Shown: positions 15,991 through 23,560 of the stretch, piece after piece
Numbering within the stretch: the stretch's first letter is position 1
Layout of the letters: each line of letters begins with the position of its first letter
Translations under genes and position numbers: made by a program
DNA from: Anaerolineae bacterium
GTDB taxonomy: Bacteria > Chloroflexota > Anaerolineae > B4-G1
Length of the DNA: 30,904 bases
Assembly (NCBI GenBank): GCA_016783285.1
Contig: JADHWW010000013.1
Location: forward strand, 1 to 30,904
Reading direction: 5' to 3'
Notes under the pieces: model-generated
Seen by the model: only the letters and a program-made list of their open reading frames with translations
What the model was told of the DNA's origin: nothing
The model's database searches: none

Positions 15991-17397
15991 CGTAGGTAGT
16001 CGCACCGTGAACTTACTACCCAATCCCACCACGCTCTCAGCGGTGACGGTGCCGCCGTGGGCTTCGACGATCTCCTTCGTGATCGCCAGCCCCAGCCCGG
16101 CCCCCCGGCTGCGCCGGCGGGCCTTGTCCACCTGGTAGAAACGCTCGAAGATGCGGGAGAGCGCCTCGGCTGGTATGCCCTCCCCAGTGTCAGTGATCGT
16201 CACCTCGACACCCTGTCCCTCTTCTGCCCGGCGCGCCACGACGGTCACCTTGCCTCCGGCGGGCGCGTGCGCGACAGAGTTGTCCAGTATGTTGGCGAAG
16301 ACCTGCGCCAGCCGGTCCCCATCTCCGGTGACGAACAGTTTCTCGGGAACGTCTAATTCCAGGACCACCCCGGCCGCCTGTGACTGGGGCGCTAGTCTCT
16401 CGACGCACCCCAGCAGCAGCGGGCCGAGTTCCACCGGGTCTCGCGCCAGCACCACCTGTCCGGCGTCGAAGCGGGCCAGGATCAGCAACTCGTCCACCAT
16501 CCGGCGCATACGCTCCGCCTCGTCGTGGATGACGCGGGCAGCGCGGGCGGTCGCCTCGGGCGTCGAAGCCGTGCCGTCGAGCAGCGCCTGGGAGAAGCCC
16601 TGGATGGAGGTGAGGGGGGTCTTCAGTTCGTGGGAGACGTTGGCGACGAAGTCGCGCTGCGATTGATGGGCGGCCTCGACCTGGTCTGCCATCGTGTTGA
16701 AGGAGCGGGCCAGCGCTCGTACCTCGGCCGGACCGGAAACCGGCGCTCGCGTGCCGGTCTCGCCACGGGCGATGCTCTCCACCGCGCCAGACACCCGCCG
16801 CAGCGGCGCGGCGACCGAGCGACTGATCAGAAGCGCCAGCAGAATGGAGAGCACCAGCGCCACCAGTCCCGCCTGCACCAGCGGTGGCAGGAGGTTCTCC
16901 GCAAACCAGGCCAGCATCAGGAGCCGGCTCTGGGGGGAGACGAAGACGATGATCCGGCGATCCCCGCCCGGCGCGGCCACCACCTGGCCCAGGAAGGCCC
17001 AGCGACCTCCAGTGGGGGCGGTGAAGGTTCCCTGGACGCGGCCCCGCACGACTGGCGCACGGGTCACAGCGTCCATCCGCTGCCCCTCCCAGTCCCCATT
17101 GCTGTCGAAGCGGACCGTCCCCTCGCCGTCCAGCAGCAACGCCCGCACCTCCTGCTCTTCGGCCGCCTGCGCCAGCAGACGGTGGAGAGACTCCGGTGGG
17201 AGAGTCTCCAGCAGGCCTGCCCGCCGGAGGACGGGCATCGTCGCCCGGGCCGTCGCCTCCAGCCGCAGGAACGCCGCCTGAGTCCACAGGGGGCTGGCCC
17301 GCACGAACAGCAGCAGCCCCAGCCCAACCAGCGCCAGGCAGACGAGGGTAACGGCGACGTAGGAAATCAGCAGTCGGGAGTTTAGGCTACGGAACAT
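15979..17397 (-). CDS. Membrane sensor histidine kinase
   Basis: A 472-aa sensor kinase with the standard order. Membrane segment 1 is at ~8-30, followed by an extracytoplasmic sensor region of ~130 residues (TARATMPVLRRAGLLETLP, LLLDGEGTVRFDSNGDWEG). Membrane segment 2 is at ~168-190, then a HAMP linker starting SRSVAAPLRRVSGAVE. The phosphorylated histidine is in VSHELKTP near residue 256. The ATPase domain has the N box (NILDNS, ~374), G1 (DTGEGI, ~405), F box (FERFYQ) and G2 (GAGLGL, ~434). It follows the response regulator by ~100 nt and should share its transcript. No metal-binding or PAS motif is evident, so the signal is unknown. The last residues come from the downstream repeat. Confidence 0.92.
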   Translation of the reverse strand: MFRSLNSRLLISYVAVTLVCLALVGLGLLLFVRASPLWTQAAFLRLEATARATMPVLRRAGLLETLPPESLHRLLAQAAEEQEVRALLLDGEGTVRFDSNGDWEGQRMDAVTRAPVVRGRVQGTFTAPTGGRWAFLGQVVAAPGGDRRIIVFVSPQSRLLMLAWFAENLLPPLVQAGLVALVLSILLALLISRSVAAPLRRVSGAVESIARGETGTRAPVSGPAEVRALARSFNTMADQVEAAHQSQRDFVANVSHELKTPLTSIQGFSQALLDGTASTPEATARAARVIHDEAERMRRMVDELLILARFDAGQVVLARDPVELGPLLLGCVERLAPQSQAAGVVLELDVPEKLFVTGDGDRLAQVFANILDNSVAHAPAGGKVTVVARRAEEGQGVEVTITDTGEGIPAEALSRIFERFYQVDKARRRSRGAGLGLAITKEIVEAHGGTVTAESVVGLGSKFTVRLPTESK

Positions 17398-17499
17398 GCG
17401 AATTTATGGAAGCGGTCGAAATGGATATCAGCAAACGGTTCATTGGTTTGCGTACGCTCCTTGCCGTGGCCCGAAAGCCGCCGTTTCGCCAGACGCTCA

Positions 17500-18186
17500 C
17501 TAGTCAACGACGAGTTTATACCCGACGCCGAGGACGGTCTCGATCTCGACGTTGGAGCCAGACAGTTTCTTGCGCAGGTGGGCGATGTGGACGTCCACCG
17601 TGCGCGTCTCGCCGTAGAAATCGTAGCCCCAGACCTGGTTCAGCAGTTGTTCGCGGCTGAGGACGATCCCACAGTGCTCGGCCAGCGCCAGCAGCAGATC
17701 GAACTCCTTGGGACGCAATGCCCCCGGTCGCCCGGCGACCGTGACCTCGTGGCGGGCCGGGTCTATCGTGACATCGCCCACGTGGATGGGGGCCTGCGGT
17801 CGGGCCACGCGCCGGGTGCGACGCAGGATGGCCTTGACACGGGCGACCAGTTCGCGGGGATTGAAGGGCTTGGTGACGTAGTCGTCGGCTCCCAACTCCA
17901 GCCCCACGATCTTGTCCACATCGTCGTCGCGGGCGGTGAGCATGATAATGGGTAGATCGGGCGCAACTTTGCCGGCCCTCACGCAGCGGCAGACCTCCCA
18001 GCCGTCCACCTCCGGCAGCATCAGGTCGAGCACCATCAGCGCCGGGGGCTGGCGACCGATCACCTCCAGCGCCTTGGCCCCGTCGCCGGCTGATTGTACG
18101 CGGAACCCATCCTGTTCGAGGTACATCCGCGCCAGTTCGACGATGTTGGGTTCGTCGTCTACGACCAGGATTGTCTCTCCTGCCAT
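17500..18186 (-). CDS. OmpR/PhoB-family response regulator
   Basis: A 228-aa two-domain regulator. The receiver domain has the acidic pocket (VVDDEPN), the phosphorylated Asp near residue 51 (VLDLMLPEVDGW), the switch Thr (MLTARDDD) and the Lys in TKPFNPRELVARV. The winged-helix DNA-binding domain covers ~130-225 (LRPKEFDLLLALAEHCG, VWGYDFYGETRTVDVHIAHLRKK). I start it at the ATG at 18186 (MAGETILVVDDE), behind GGAGGAG; a longer open frame upstream is noncoding and runs through the promoter. It pairs with the histidine kinase downstream. Confidence 0.94.
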   Translation of the reverse strand: MAGETILVVDDEPNIVELARMYLEQDGFRVQSAGDGAKALEVIGRQPPALMVLDLMLPEVDGWEVCRCVRAGKVAPDLPIIMLTARDDDVDKIVGLELGADDYVTKPFNPRELVARVKAILRRTRRVARPQAPIHVGDVTIDPARHEVTVAGRPGALRPKEFDLLLALAEHCGIVLSREQLLNQVWGYDFYGETRTVDVHIAHLRKKLSGSNVEIETVLGVGYKLVVD

Positions 18187-18206
18187 CGCTCGCTCCTCCA
18201 CATGCC

Positions 18207-18235
18207 ATTGTACCCAGGTCGGCCCCAAAAGGCAA
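18207..18235 (-). promoter_or_regulatory. Sigma70 promoter of the two-component genes
   Basis: TTGCCT, a 17-nt spacer, TACAAT on the minus strand, giving a start near 18200. That leaves a leader of only about 14 nt, nearly all of it ribosome site. It lies in the 71-nt gap after the EamA gene, so the two-component pair can be transcribed apart from the cofactor operon. Confidence 0.7.
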
Positions 18236-18257
18236 GGCCCCGGACCGGGAAGGTCTG

Positions 18258-19238
18258 CTATGACAATTGTGATTGGGATGACTGCGGTGGGAGGTCTGCG
18301 ACGTTGGCCGCACGATCGCTGAGTCGCAGGAGCACCACGCCGGTCAGGATCACGCTCCCGCCCAGGAGTTGTGGGACGGTCAATCGCTCGCCCAGGAGGC
18401 AAAAGGCCAATCCAGCCGTAATGATCGGTTCCAGCGTGGCGATCAGGTTGGCCGTAGCGGCCGGCAGATGCGTCAGGCTGACTGTGTACAGGCCATATCC
18501 GCCGAGGGTGGGACCGATGGCCAGCACTACCAGCGTCCCCCACCCCAGGGCGGCTTCATGCCACCCACCTGTCCCGGCCGCCAGCGGCTGGGACAACCAC
18601 AAGAGCGTGTCAGACCGCTGCACGAGCAACAGAAAGGCTGCTCCAAATGCAAAGGCGTACAACGTGGCTGTCCACGGATTGACGCCCCGTCTTGACGAGA
18701 CTCTGCCCAACAGGCTGTAGGCGGCAAATGCCACGCCATTCGTCAGGCCAACGAGGATGCCGATCGGGTTGACCTGCCAGACGGCCCGGTCGCACGCGCC
18801 GGATACGAACGCGCAGCCTACGATGCTCAAAACCACCGCGCCGATCTTGAGCGCGCTCAGCCGCTCGCCCCACAAGCGGTGTCCGACCAGCGTCGTGAGT
18901 GCTGGCGAGCTATGGACCAGCACCGCGGCCACCGCTGCCCCGTTGAGCGCCACAGAAACCGCCCACAGCACGTTTAATATTGATACGACAAAACCGTAAA
19001 GGACGAAAAACAGCACATTCTGGCGTCCCAGATGCAACAGGGGCCGGGCAACCAGAGCGATCACCCCAAAAAGCGTGCCTGCCGCAAAAAAGGCGCGCCA
19101 GAAGGCCAGCGGCAGCGGCGGCATGCGGAAGCGCGTGGTCAGGTAACCGATAAAGATGGCCGTTGTTGACCAGATGGCCGTGGCGGCAAAAGCGATGAGA
19201 TAACCACGTGTGGGAGAGGATCTGGGAAGCGTGTCCAT
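18258..19238 (-). CDS. EamA-family (DMT) transporter
   Basis: A 326-aa inner-membrane protein with ten predicted membrane segments in two EamA repeats (about 12-145 and 165-305). The first repeat has FAATAIWSTTAIFIGYL and VLVHSSPALTTLVGHRLWGERL; the second has LTHLPAATANLIATLEPIITAG followed by LLGERLTVPQLLGG, the usual end-of-repeat motif. Family members export amino acids, nucleosides or other small metabolites. It begins six bases after the moeA stop, so it is probably the last gene of the cofactor operon, but nothing in the sequence links its substrate to molybdenum. No strong ribosome site is visible; coupling to moeA is likely. Confidence 0.88.
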   Translation of the reverse strand: MDTLPRSSPTRGYLIAFAATAIWSTTAIFIGYLTTRFRMPPLPLAFWRAFFAAGTLFGVIALVARPLLHLGRQNVLFFVLYGFVVSILNVLWAVSVALNGAAVAAVLVHSSPALTTLVGHRLWGERLSALKIGAVVLSIVGCAFVSGACDRAVWQVNPIGILVGLTNGVAFAAYSLLGRVSSRRGVNPWTATLYAFAFGAAFLLLVQRSDTLLWLSQPLAAGTGGWHEAALGWGTLVVLAIGPTLGGYGLYTVSLTHLPAATANLIATLEPIITAGLAFCLLGERLTVPQLLGGSVILTGVVLLRLSDRAANVADLPPQSSQSQLS

Positions 19239-19244
19239 GTTGTC

Positions 19245-20501
19245 TCAATCCAGCATCATCGCCTGCACTCGCGCGCCGGCTGGCGCGTGCGTCCACCCCT
19301 CCGGGATGATCGCCAGTGCGTTCGCCTTGACCATCGAACTCAGGATGCCCGACCCCTGCTCGCCGGTGAGGGTCGCGCGATACTCTCCCTCGTGCTCCTC
19401 GACCCGCACGCGCAGGTAGTGGCGGCGACTGTCCTTGTGCCTCACCGCGTCCATCAGAGTGGCCTCCACGACAGGCCGCTCCCAATCCGTCACTCCCAGC
19501 ATCTTCAGGATGGCCGGGCGGACGAACATCTCGAAGGAGACCATCACCGAGACAGGGTTGCCCGGCAGGCCCAAAATGGGCACGCCCTCCCCCCTCTCTA
19601 TCCCCCCCCGATGGGGGGAGAGATTGAGGTGCCCGAAGGCCAGGGGCTTCCCCGGCTTCATGCGCACCCGCCAGAAGTTGATCGCCCCTTCGGCGGCCAG
19701 CACATCCTTCACCACGTCGAAGTCGCCCACAGAGACGCCGCCGGAGGTGAGGAACAGGTCCACTCCCTGGGCCAATCCCGCCCTGATCTTCTCCGTCAAC
19801 TCCTGCACCCGGTCGCGGGCGATGCCCAGCAAGATCGGTATCCCCCCGCACTTGATCACCTGAGCAGCGTTGGAGTAACTGTTGCTGTTGCGGATCTTCC
19901 CTGGCGCGAGAGGGACGTCAACCTCCACCACCTCGTCGCCGGTGGCCAGGATCGCCACGCGGGGGCGGCGGACGACCAGCACCTCTTTCTGCCCCAACGT
20001 GGCCAACATTCCAATCTCCTGTGGGCGGACAACTGTCCCCTGTTGCAGCACCAACTCCCCCTGGCATACGTCCTCCCCGGCGGGGCGGACGTACTGGCCC
20101 ACCGCTGCCTCTGCGAAGACGTCCACCCATTCCCCCTCCGCCTCCGTGTCCTCGACCGGCACGACACCGTCGGTTCCCAGCGGGATGGGAGCCCCAGTCA
20201 TGATGCGAATGGCTGTGCCGGGCGTTACCTCCATCTCGGAGACGTAGCCGGCTGCCAGTTCGCCGATGACACGCAGGCGGTTAGGGGTCTGGCGGCTGGC
20301 TCCGGCGGTATCGGCGGCCAGCACCGCGTAGCCATCCATGGCCGAGTTAGCGTGGGGCGGGATGTCCATATCGGCGATGACTTCTTCGGCCAGAACACGG
20401 TCCAGCGCCTCCAGGATGGGCACCCGCTCTGGCTCTAAAGGGCGAAAACCCCGCAGTATTCGTTCCAGGGCTTCTTCGACGCTTAGCATTGGCTCAATCA
20501 T
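19245..20501 (-). CDS. moeA: Molybdopterin molybdenumtransferase MoeA
   Basis: A 418-aa enzyme that inserts molybdate (or tungstate) into adenylated molybdopterin in the cytoplasm. Family motifs are in order: NSAMDGYAV near residue 53, IMTGAPIPLGTDGVV near 100, ILATGDEVV near 190, RNSNSYSNAAQV, TSGGVSVGDFDVVKD near 265 and MKPGKPLAFG near 290, then LGLPGNPVSVMVSFEMFV and the C-terminal beta domain. Between KPLAFG and GLPGNPVS there are about 14 extra residues (LSPHRGGIERGEG), coded by a C/G-rich repeat at 19582-19625. The start overlaps moaE as ATGA; an alternative ATG four codons later (MLSVEEAL) is possible. No separate MogA is visible, so adenylation must come from elsewhere. Confidence 0.95.
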   Translation of the reverse strand: MIEPMLSVEEALERILRGFRPLEPERVPILEALDRVLAEEVIADMDIPPHANSAMDGYAVLAADTAGASRQTPNRLRVIGELAAGYVSEMEVTPGTAIRIMTGAPIPLGTDGVVPVEDTEAEGEWVDVFAEAAVGQYVRPAGEDVCQGELVLQQGTVVRPQEIGMLATLGQKEVLVVRRPRVAILATGDEVVEVDVPLAPGKIRNSNSYSNAAQVIKCGGIPILLGIARDRVQELTEKIRAGLAQGVDLFLTSGGVSVGDFDVVKDVLAAEGAINFWRVRMKPGKPLAFGHLNLSPHRGGIERGEGVPILGLPGNPVSVMVSFEMFVRPAILKMLGVTDWERPVVEATLMDAVRHKDSRRHYLRVRVEEHEGEYRATLTGEQGSGILSSMVKANALAIIPEGWTHAPAGARVQAMMLD

Positions 20502-20962
20502 CTCCCCTGTCCCCTGTCTCCCCCTCTCCCTGTCACCTTGTCACCCCACCCCTCGCTCCTCCATTCCGCCCCATCCGTCCACACCTCTTTCTTCCACAAG
20601 GGCACAATCTCCTTCAGCCGGTCGATACCGTAGTGGACGGCGTCGAAAACGTCGTGCCGGTGGGCTGCGGAGAGGGCGATGACCACAGCGGTCTCCCCCA
20701 CCTGTAGCCGCCCCACACGGTGGACGATGGCGACCTCTCTGATTGTCTTCCAGCGGGCGTGGATCTCGTCGCCGATCTGGCGCAGCATCTCCTCGGCCAT
20801 CTCCGGATAGGCCTCGTACTCCAGGCAACGCACCTCCCGGCCATCCGTCTCGCCGCGCACCACACCAACAAACGTGACCACCGCCCCTACGCCTGGGTCC
20901 GCCAGCCGGCCGACAACCTCGTCAACGGACACTTCCTCTGTTGTGATTTCAAACAACTTCAT
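20498..20962 (-). CDS. moaE: Molybdopterin synthase catalytic subunit MoaE
   Basis: A 154-aa large subunit of molybdopterin synthase, which adds the dithiolene sulfurs to cyclic pyranopterin using MoaD thiocarboxylate. Recognisable stretches are GAVVTFVGVVRGETDGREV, CLEYEAYPEMAEEML, IVHRVGRLQVGE, and the active-site region VPLWKKEVWTDGAEW with its two lysines. After that the natural protein should end; the last ~19 residues (SEGWGDKVTGRGGDRGQGR) are coded by a G-rich repeat (20503-20553) and look foreign. The gene overlaps the upstream PP-loop gene by 14 nt and moeA by 4 nt, so translation is coupled. The ribosome site is GGGAGG. Confidence 0.94.
   Translation of the reverse strand: MKLFEITTEEVSVDEVVGRLADPGVGAVVTFVGVVRGETDGREVRCLEYEAYPEMAEEMLRQIGDEIHARWKTIREVAIVHRVGRLQVGETAVVIALSAAHRHDVFDAVHYGIDRLKEIVPLWKKEVWTDGAEWRSEGWGDKVTGRGGDRGQGR
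20503..20553. repeat. GGTGACAGGGAG-type repeat forming the MoaE tail
   Basis: Minus-strand GGTGACAAGGTGACAGGGAG and GACAGGGGACAGGGGAG form a run of related purine-rich units. It codes the C-terminal tail of MoaE and at the same time supplies the GGGGA sequences in front of the moeA start. Confidence 0.7.
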
Positions 20963-21662
20963 CCGCCTCCCCCGTCCGCCTATCCACTTGAACAGGTATC
21001 AAATCGCAGTAATAGAACCGGTTATCTCTCAAAACGATCTCCCCCTTCGTGTGTAGTATCCTCTCCCTGAATATCGGCCCATCGTACACAAACGAATGGA
21101 ATTCCCCATTCTCACCACAAGGATCAACAGCAGCGGGAAGGTCCGACAAAAACTGCTCGTCAAAGACTCGGCCAACAAATCTTTTGTCGAGAGCATTTGA
21201 GTCAACGCAGGTAGTAACCGCCTGGAAGCCCAAACCGATAAATGTATGGGCAACCTCGGTGGTATTCCTTCCCCATAGCGGAAAGATGCCCTTCATCTCA
21301 ATCTTCGATAGGTTGTCCTCCCGATACTCCCTGATGCCTTCCAGGAAGATGTCCCCAAAAACCACGGAGGAGACACCGGCCACCAGGTACCTTTCAAGCA
21401 CCTCCCGCATTTTAGCCTCGTATTCTTCATTGGTGGTGTTGTTTGAAATGAACACTTTCTCAAGGGGAAAACCCAAGCATGCCGCTTGTGCCTCGAGCAG
21501 AGTCCGCCGTACACCATGCATGCTGATTCTGTCGTAGTCTTCTGTCACCGTTGTCAGCAGGGCCAATATTTCATAGTTTCCGGCTCTCTGAAGTACGTGA
21601 AGGGCCAGCGCGCTGTCTTTGCCTCCACTCCACGAAAGTATCACTTTTTCCGTCATACCCAT
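20949..21662 (-). CDS. Dph6-like PP-loop ATP pyrophosphatase
   Basis: A 237-aa protein of the PP-loop family, which activates a substrate by adenylation. The loop is LSWSGGKDSALALHVL at residues ~8-23. The family resembles diphthine-ammonia ligase: SMHGVRRTLLEAQAACLGFPL, VVFGDIFLEGIREYRED, and the C-terminal CGENGEFHSFVYDGPIF. Bacteria do not make diphthamide, so the archaeal and eukaryotic reaction does not apply directly. Its position between moaD and moaE, with a 14-nt overlap into moaE, strongly suggests co-translation with molybdopterin synthase. A role in cofactor or sulfur chemistry is conceivable but not shown. Two starts are possible two codons apart (MGM); the ribosome site is weak. 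Its base composition is lower in GC than its neighbours (many AT-ending codons), which hints at transfer. Confidence 0.8.
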   Translation of the reverse strand: MGMTEKVILSWSGGKDSALALHVLQRAGNYEILALLTTVTEDYDRISMHGVRRTLLEAQAACLGFPLEKVFISNNTTNEEYEAKMREVLERYLVAGVSSVVFGDIFLEGIREYREDNLSKIEMKGIFPLWGRNTTEVAHTFIGLGFQAVTTCVDSNALDKRFVGRVFDEQFLSDLPAAVDPCGENGEFHSFVYDGPIFRERILHTKGEIVLRDNRFYYCDLIPVQVDRRTGEADEVV

Positions 21663-21686
21663 GCATCTTCATTTCTGATCCATGGC

Positions 21687-21947
21687 CTATCCACCCCCCA
21701 CCGGCGGCAGGCAAGCGACCTCGTCCCCATCGTGCAGTTCGGTCTGCATTCCAACGTACGCGCGGTTCACGGCGACGCTGACGAAGCGGGTGTAGGGACG
21801 CAAGGCCGGGTACTCCTCCGTCAGCAGGTCCATCAATCCCCCCACCGTCATCCCTGCCGGGGCCTCCATCTCAATCTCCTCCGTGCCCAGCACCTCCCGT
21901 GGCGCGGCAAAAAACCTCACCCGCACCCTAATCTCTCTATTCTCCAT
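21687..21947 (-). CDS. moaD: Molybdopterin synthase sulfur carrier MoaD
   Basis: A small ubiquitin-like sulfur carrier of about 86 aa. The fold motifs are [41 protein letters not shown] and [15 protein letters not shown], ending in the Gly-Gly needed for the thiocarboxylate (here Gly-Gly-Gly). I place the start at the ATG at 21947 ([10 protein letters not shown]), because the open frame further upstream (from a GTG at 21980) is read from the tandem repeat 21939-21966. That repeat provides GGAG ribosome sites at several spacings. The gene overlaps the end of moaC by 11 nt in another frame. MoaD must be activated by a MoeB-like enzyme, which this window does not contain. Confidence 0.88.
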   Translation of the reverse strand: MENREIRVRVRFFAAPREVLGTEEIEMEAPAGMTVGGLMDLLTEEYPALRPYTRFVSVAVNRAYVGMQTELHDGDEVACLPPVGGG

Positions 21948-22422
21948 TCTCCATTCTCCATTCTCCGCTTTTGCCACCACTCTTGCGCACCAGGCGGATG
22001 TTGCCGATGCGCATCGTCCGCTCCACCGCCTTCGCCATATCGTAGATAGTCAGGGCGGCGACGCTGACGGCGGTGAGCGCCTCCATCTCCACGCCGGTCT
22101 TCCCACGGCAGCGCACCGTCGCGGTGATCTCAATCCGCGAGACCGCCTCGTTTATGCGAAACCCCACGTCCACTTTGGTCAGCAGCAGTGGGTGGCAGAG
22201 GGGAACAAGATCGGGAGTACGCTTGGCAGCCATGATCCCCGCCACCTGCGCCACAGCCAGCACGTCCCCTTTCGGCACGCCCTTCTCGGCGATGAGACGC
22301 AGCGTCTCCGGGCGCATCGTGACCTCCCCTTTGGCGACGGCCACCCGCTCCGTGTCCGGCTTCCCGCCCACGTCCACCATACAAACGCGCCCCTCTTCGT
22401 CTACGTGCGTCAATCTGTTCAT
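21937..22422 (-). CDS. moaC: Cyclic pyranopterin monophosphate synthase MoaC
   Basis: A 161-aa enzyme that completes cyclic pyranopterin monophosphate from the MoaA product. Hallmarks are [39 protein letters not shown], the active-site [15 protein letters not shown], and [25 protein letters not shown] start it at the ATG at 22422 (MNRLTHV), behind GGGAG; a longer open frame upstream lacks MoaC similarity. The natural end is probably [10 protein letters not shown]; the final [10 protein letters not shown] is coded by the 7-bp tandem repeat at 21939-21966. The start overlaps a preceding stop as TAATG (see 22422-22529). Confidence 0.95.
   Translation of the reverse strand: MNRLTHVDEEGRVCMVDVGGKPDTERVAVAKGEVTMRPETLRLIAEKGVPKGDVLAVAQVAGIMAAKRTPDLVPLCHPLLLTKVDVGFRINEAVSRIEITATVRCRGKTGVEMEALTAVSVAALTIYDMAKAVERTMRIGNIRLVRKSGGKSGEWRMENGE
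21939..21966. repeat. Four tandem 7-bp units at the moaC/moaD junction
   Basis: ATTCTCC repeated exactly four times (GGAGAAT on the coding strand). It codes the end of MoaC and also supplies both ribosome-site sequences and the ATG of moaD. A 7-bp period shifts frame with each copy, so a change in copy number would alter the end of MoaC. Confidence 0.92.
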
Positions 22423-22529
22423 TAGACTCTCCCATCCCACCAGGATTTGGCGGCTTTGAGAACGGCAACGCCGCTTTCGATGACGGCCAGCGCGTCTTCC
22501 GTCGACTTGCAGTCTCCAATCTCCAATGC
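22422..22529 (-). other. Short open frame continuing after the moaA stop
   Basis: In the same frame as moaA, directly after its TAG, 35 sense codons follow before a TAA that overlaps the moaC ATG as TAATG. The translation reads [12 protein letters not shown] then [23 protein letters not shown], which looks like real protein. It starts in a GGAGATT repeat (22513-22545) that also ends moaA. It could be the tail of a deleted gene or a readthrough extension. I do not recognise the family. Confidence 0.4.
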
Positions 22530-22545
22530 CTATCCTCCAATCTCC
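22513..22545. repeat. GGAGATT-type repeat at the moaA/moaC junction
   Basis: Plus-strand TCTCCAATCTCCAATG and CCTCCAATCTCC are repeated units of ATCTCCA. It includes the last codons of moaA (EIGG and stop). Confidence 0.55.
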
Positions 22546-23525
22546 GACATCACCCGGTTCTCCGGCCGCCTCGACTCGTCCAGATGATGCTGCATGGGCT
22601 TGCTTTCGATACCTTTCAAGAGCAATCCCTTGATCTCGGCGACGTCCGCCCCCTGGCGCAAGGGCGTGCGCAAGTTTATCTCGTAGTCGGAGAGGAGGCA
22701 AGGACGCAGTTGGCCATCGGCGGTGAGGCGCAGCCGGTTGCAGCGGTAGCAGAAGTGCTCACTAATGGGGGTGATGAAGCCAAGCGTACCCTTCGCGCCT
22801 GGCAACCGGTAGTAGCGGGCTGGCCCGCCGCCAGTGCCCATCTTCGCCGTCTCCAATTTCCCCAGCGCGGTCTCGATCTTCTCCCGAATCTCTGCTGCTG
22901 TCACGACCCTCTCCCGCCAATCACCGTCCGCCAGCACACCGCTCCCCACCGGCATCAGTTCGATGAAGCGAACGTTCCACCCCGCCTCCATTGTCTTGCG
23001 GGCAAGGTCCACCGCCTCGTCGTCGTTCATCCCCCGGATGACGACGGTGTTGATCTTGACCGGCTCCAGCCCCGCCCGCCGGGCCGCCTCCATCCCAGCC
23101 AGGACATCCTTCAGCCGGCCCAACCGTGTGATGCGCCGGAAGCGCTCCGGGCGCAGAGTGTCCAGGCTAACGTTGACCCGCTGCAGACCCGCCTCGGCCA
23201 AATCTGCGGCGTAGCGCGATAGGAGAATACCATTGGTGGTCATCGCCAGGTCATCAACGCCAGGGATGCGAGCCAGATTACGCACCAGGTCCACGATCCC
23301 CAGCCGCACCAACGGCTCCCCGCCGGTCAGCCGCACCTTGCTGATACCCAGTTCGGCTGCCGCCCGCACGACTGTCTCGATTTCCTCGTAGCGCAAGATT
23401 TCGTCGTGCGGTCGCCAGGGTACCCCCTCCGGCGGCATGCAGTAAACGCAGCGCAAATTACAGCGGTCGGTCACAGAGATACGCAGGTAACTAATGGGGC
23501 GATTGTAAGCATCTGAGTGAGCCAT
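22530..23525 (-). CDS. moaA: GTP 3',8-cyclase MoaA
   Basis: A 331-aa radical SAM enzyme that converts GTP to 3',8-cyclo-dihydro-GTP, the first step of cofactor synthesis. The N-terminal iron-sulfur cluster is bound by Cys22, Cys26 and Cys29 ([10 protein letters not shown]). [11 protein letters not shown] is the SAM-contacting motif. The C-terminal cluster motif is [20 protein letters not shown]. The protein ends MSEIGG, keeping the essential Gly-Gly. I start it at the ATG at 23525 ([10 protein letters not shown]), since the 13 codons upstream begin with TTG and lie in an AT-rich repeat-like stretch. No good ribosome site is visible there. The gap to wtpC is 35 nt. Confidence 0.95.
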   Translation of the reverse strand: MAHSDAYNRPISYLRISVTDRCNLRCVYCMPPEGVPWRPHDEILRYEEIETVVRAAAELGISKVRLTGGEPLVRLGIVDLVRNLARIPGVDDLAMTTNGILLSRYAADLAEAGLQRVNVSLDTLRPERFRRITRLGRLKDVLAGMEAARRAGLEPVKINTVVIRGMNDDEAVDLARKTMEAGWNVRFIELMPVGSGVLADGDWRERVVTAAEIREKIETALGKLETAKMGTGGGPARYYRLPGAKGTLGFITPISEHFCYRCNRLRLTADGQLRPCLLSDYEINLRTPLRQGADVAEIKGLLLKGIESKPMQHHLDESRRPENRVMSEIGG

Positions 23526-23560
23526 AGTCAAACCAGTAAATCTCAAATCGGCAAATCTTA

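Noticed and set aside
16190..17287. 365-codon minus-strand frame within the histidine kinase
   Set aside because: It is the same strand in a shifted frame, Gly/Arg/Pro-rich, and lacks the kinase motifs of the true frame.
18187..18543. Longer start of the response regulator
   Set aside because: The extension overlaps the EamA gene and the promoter and has no receiver-domain similarity.
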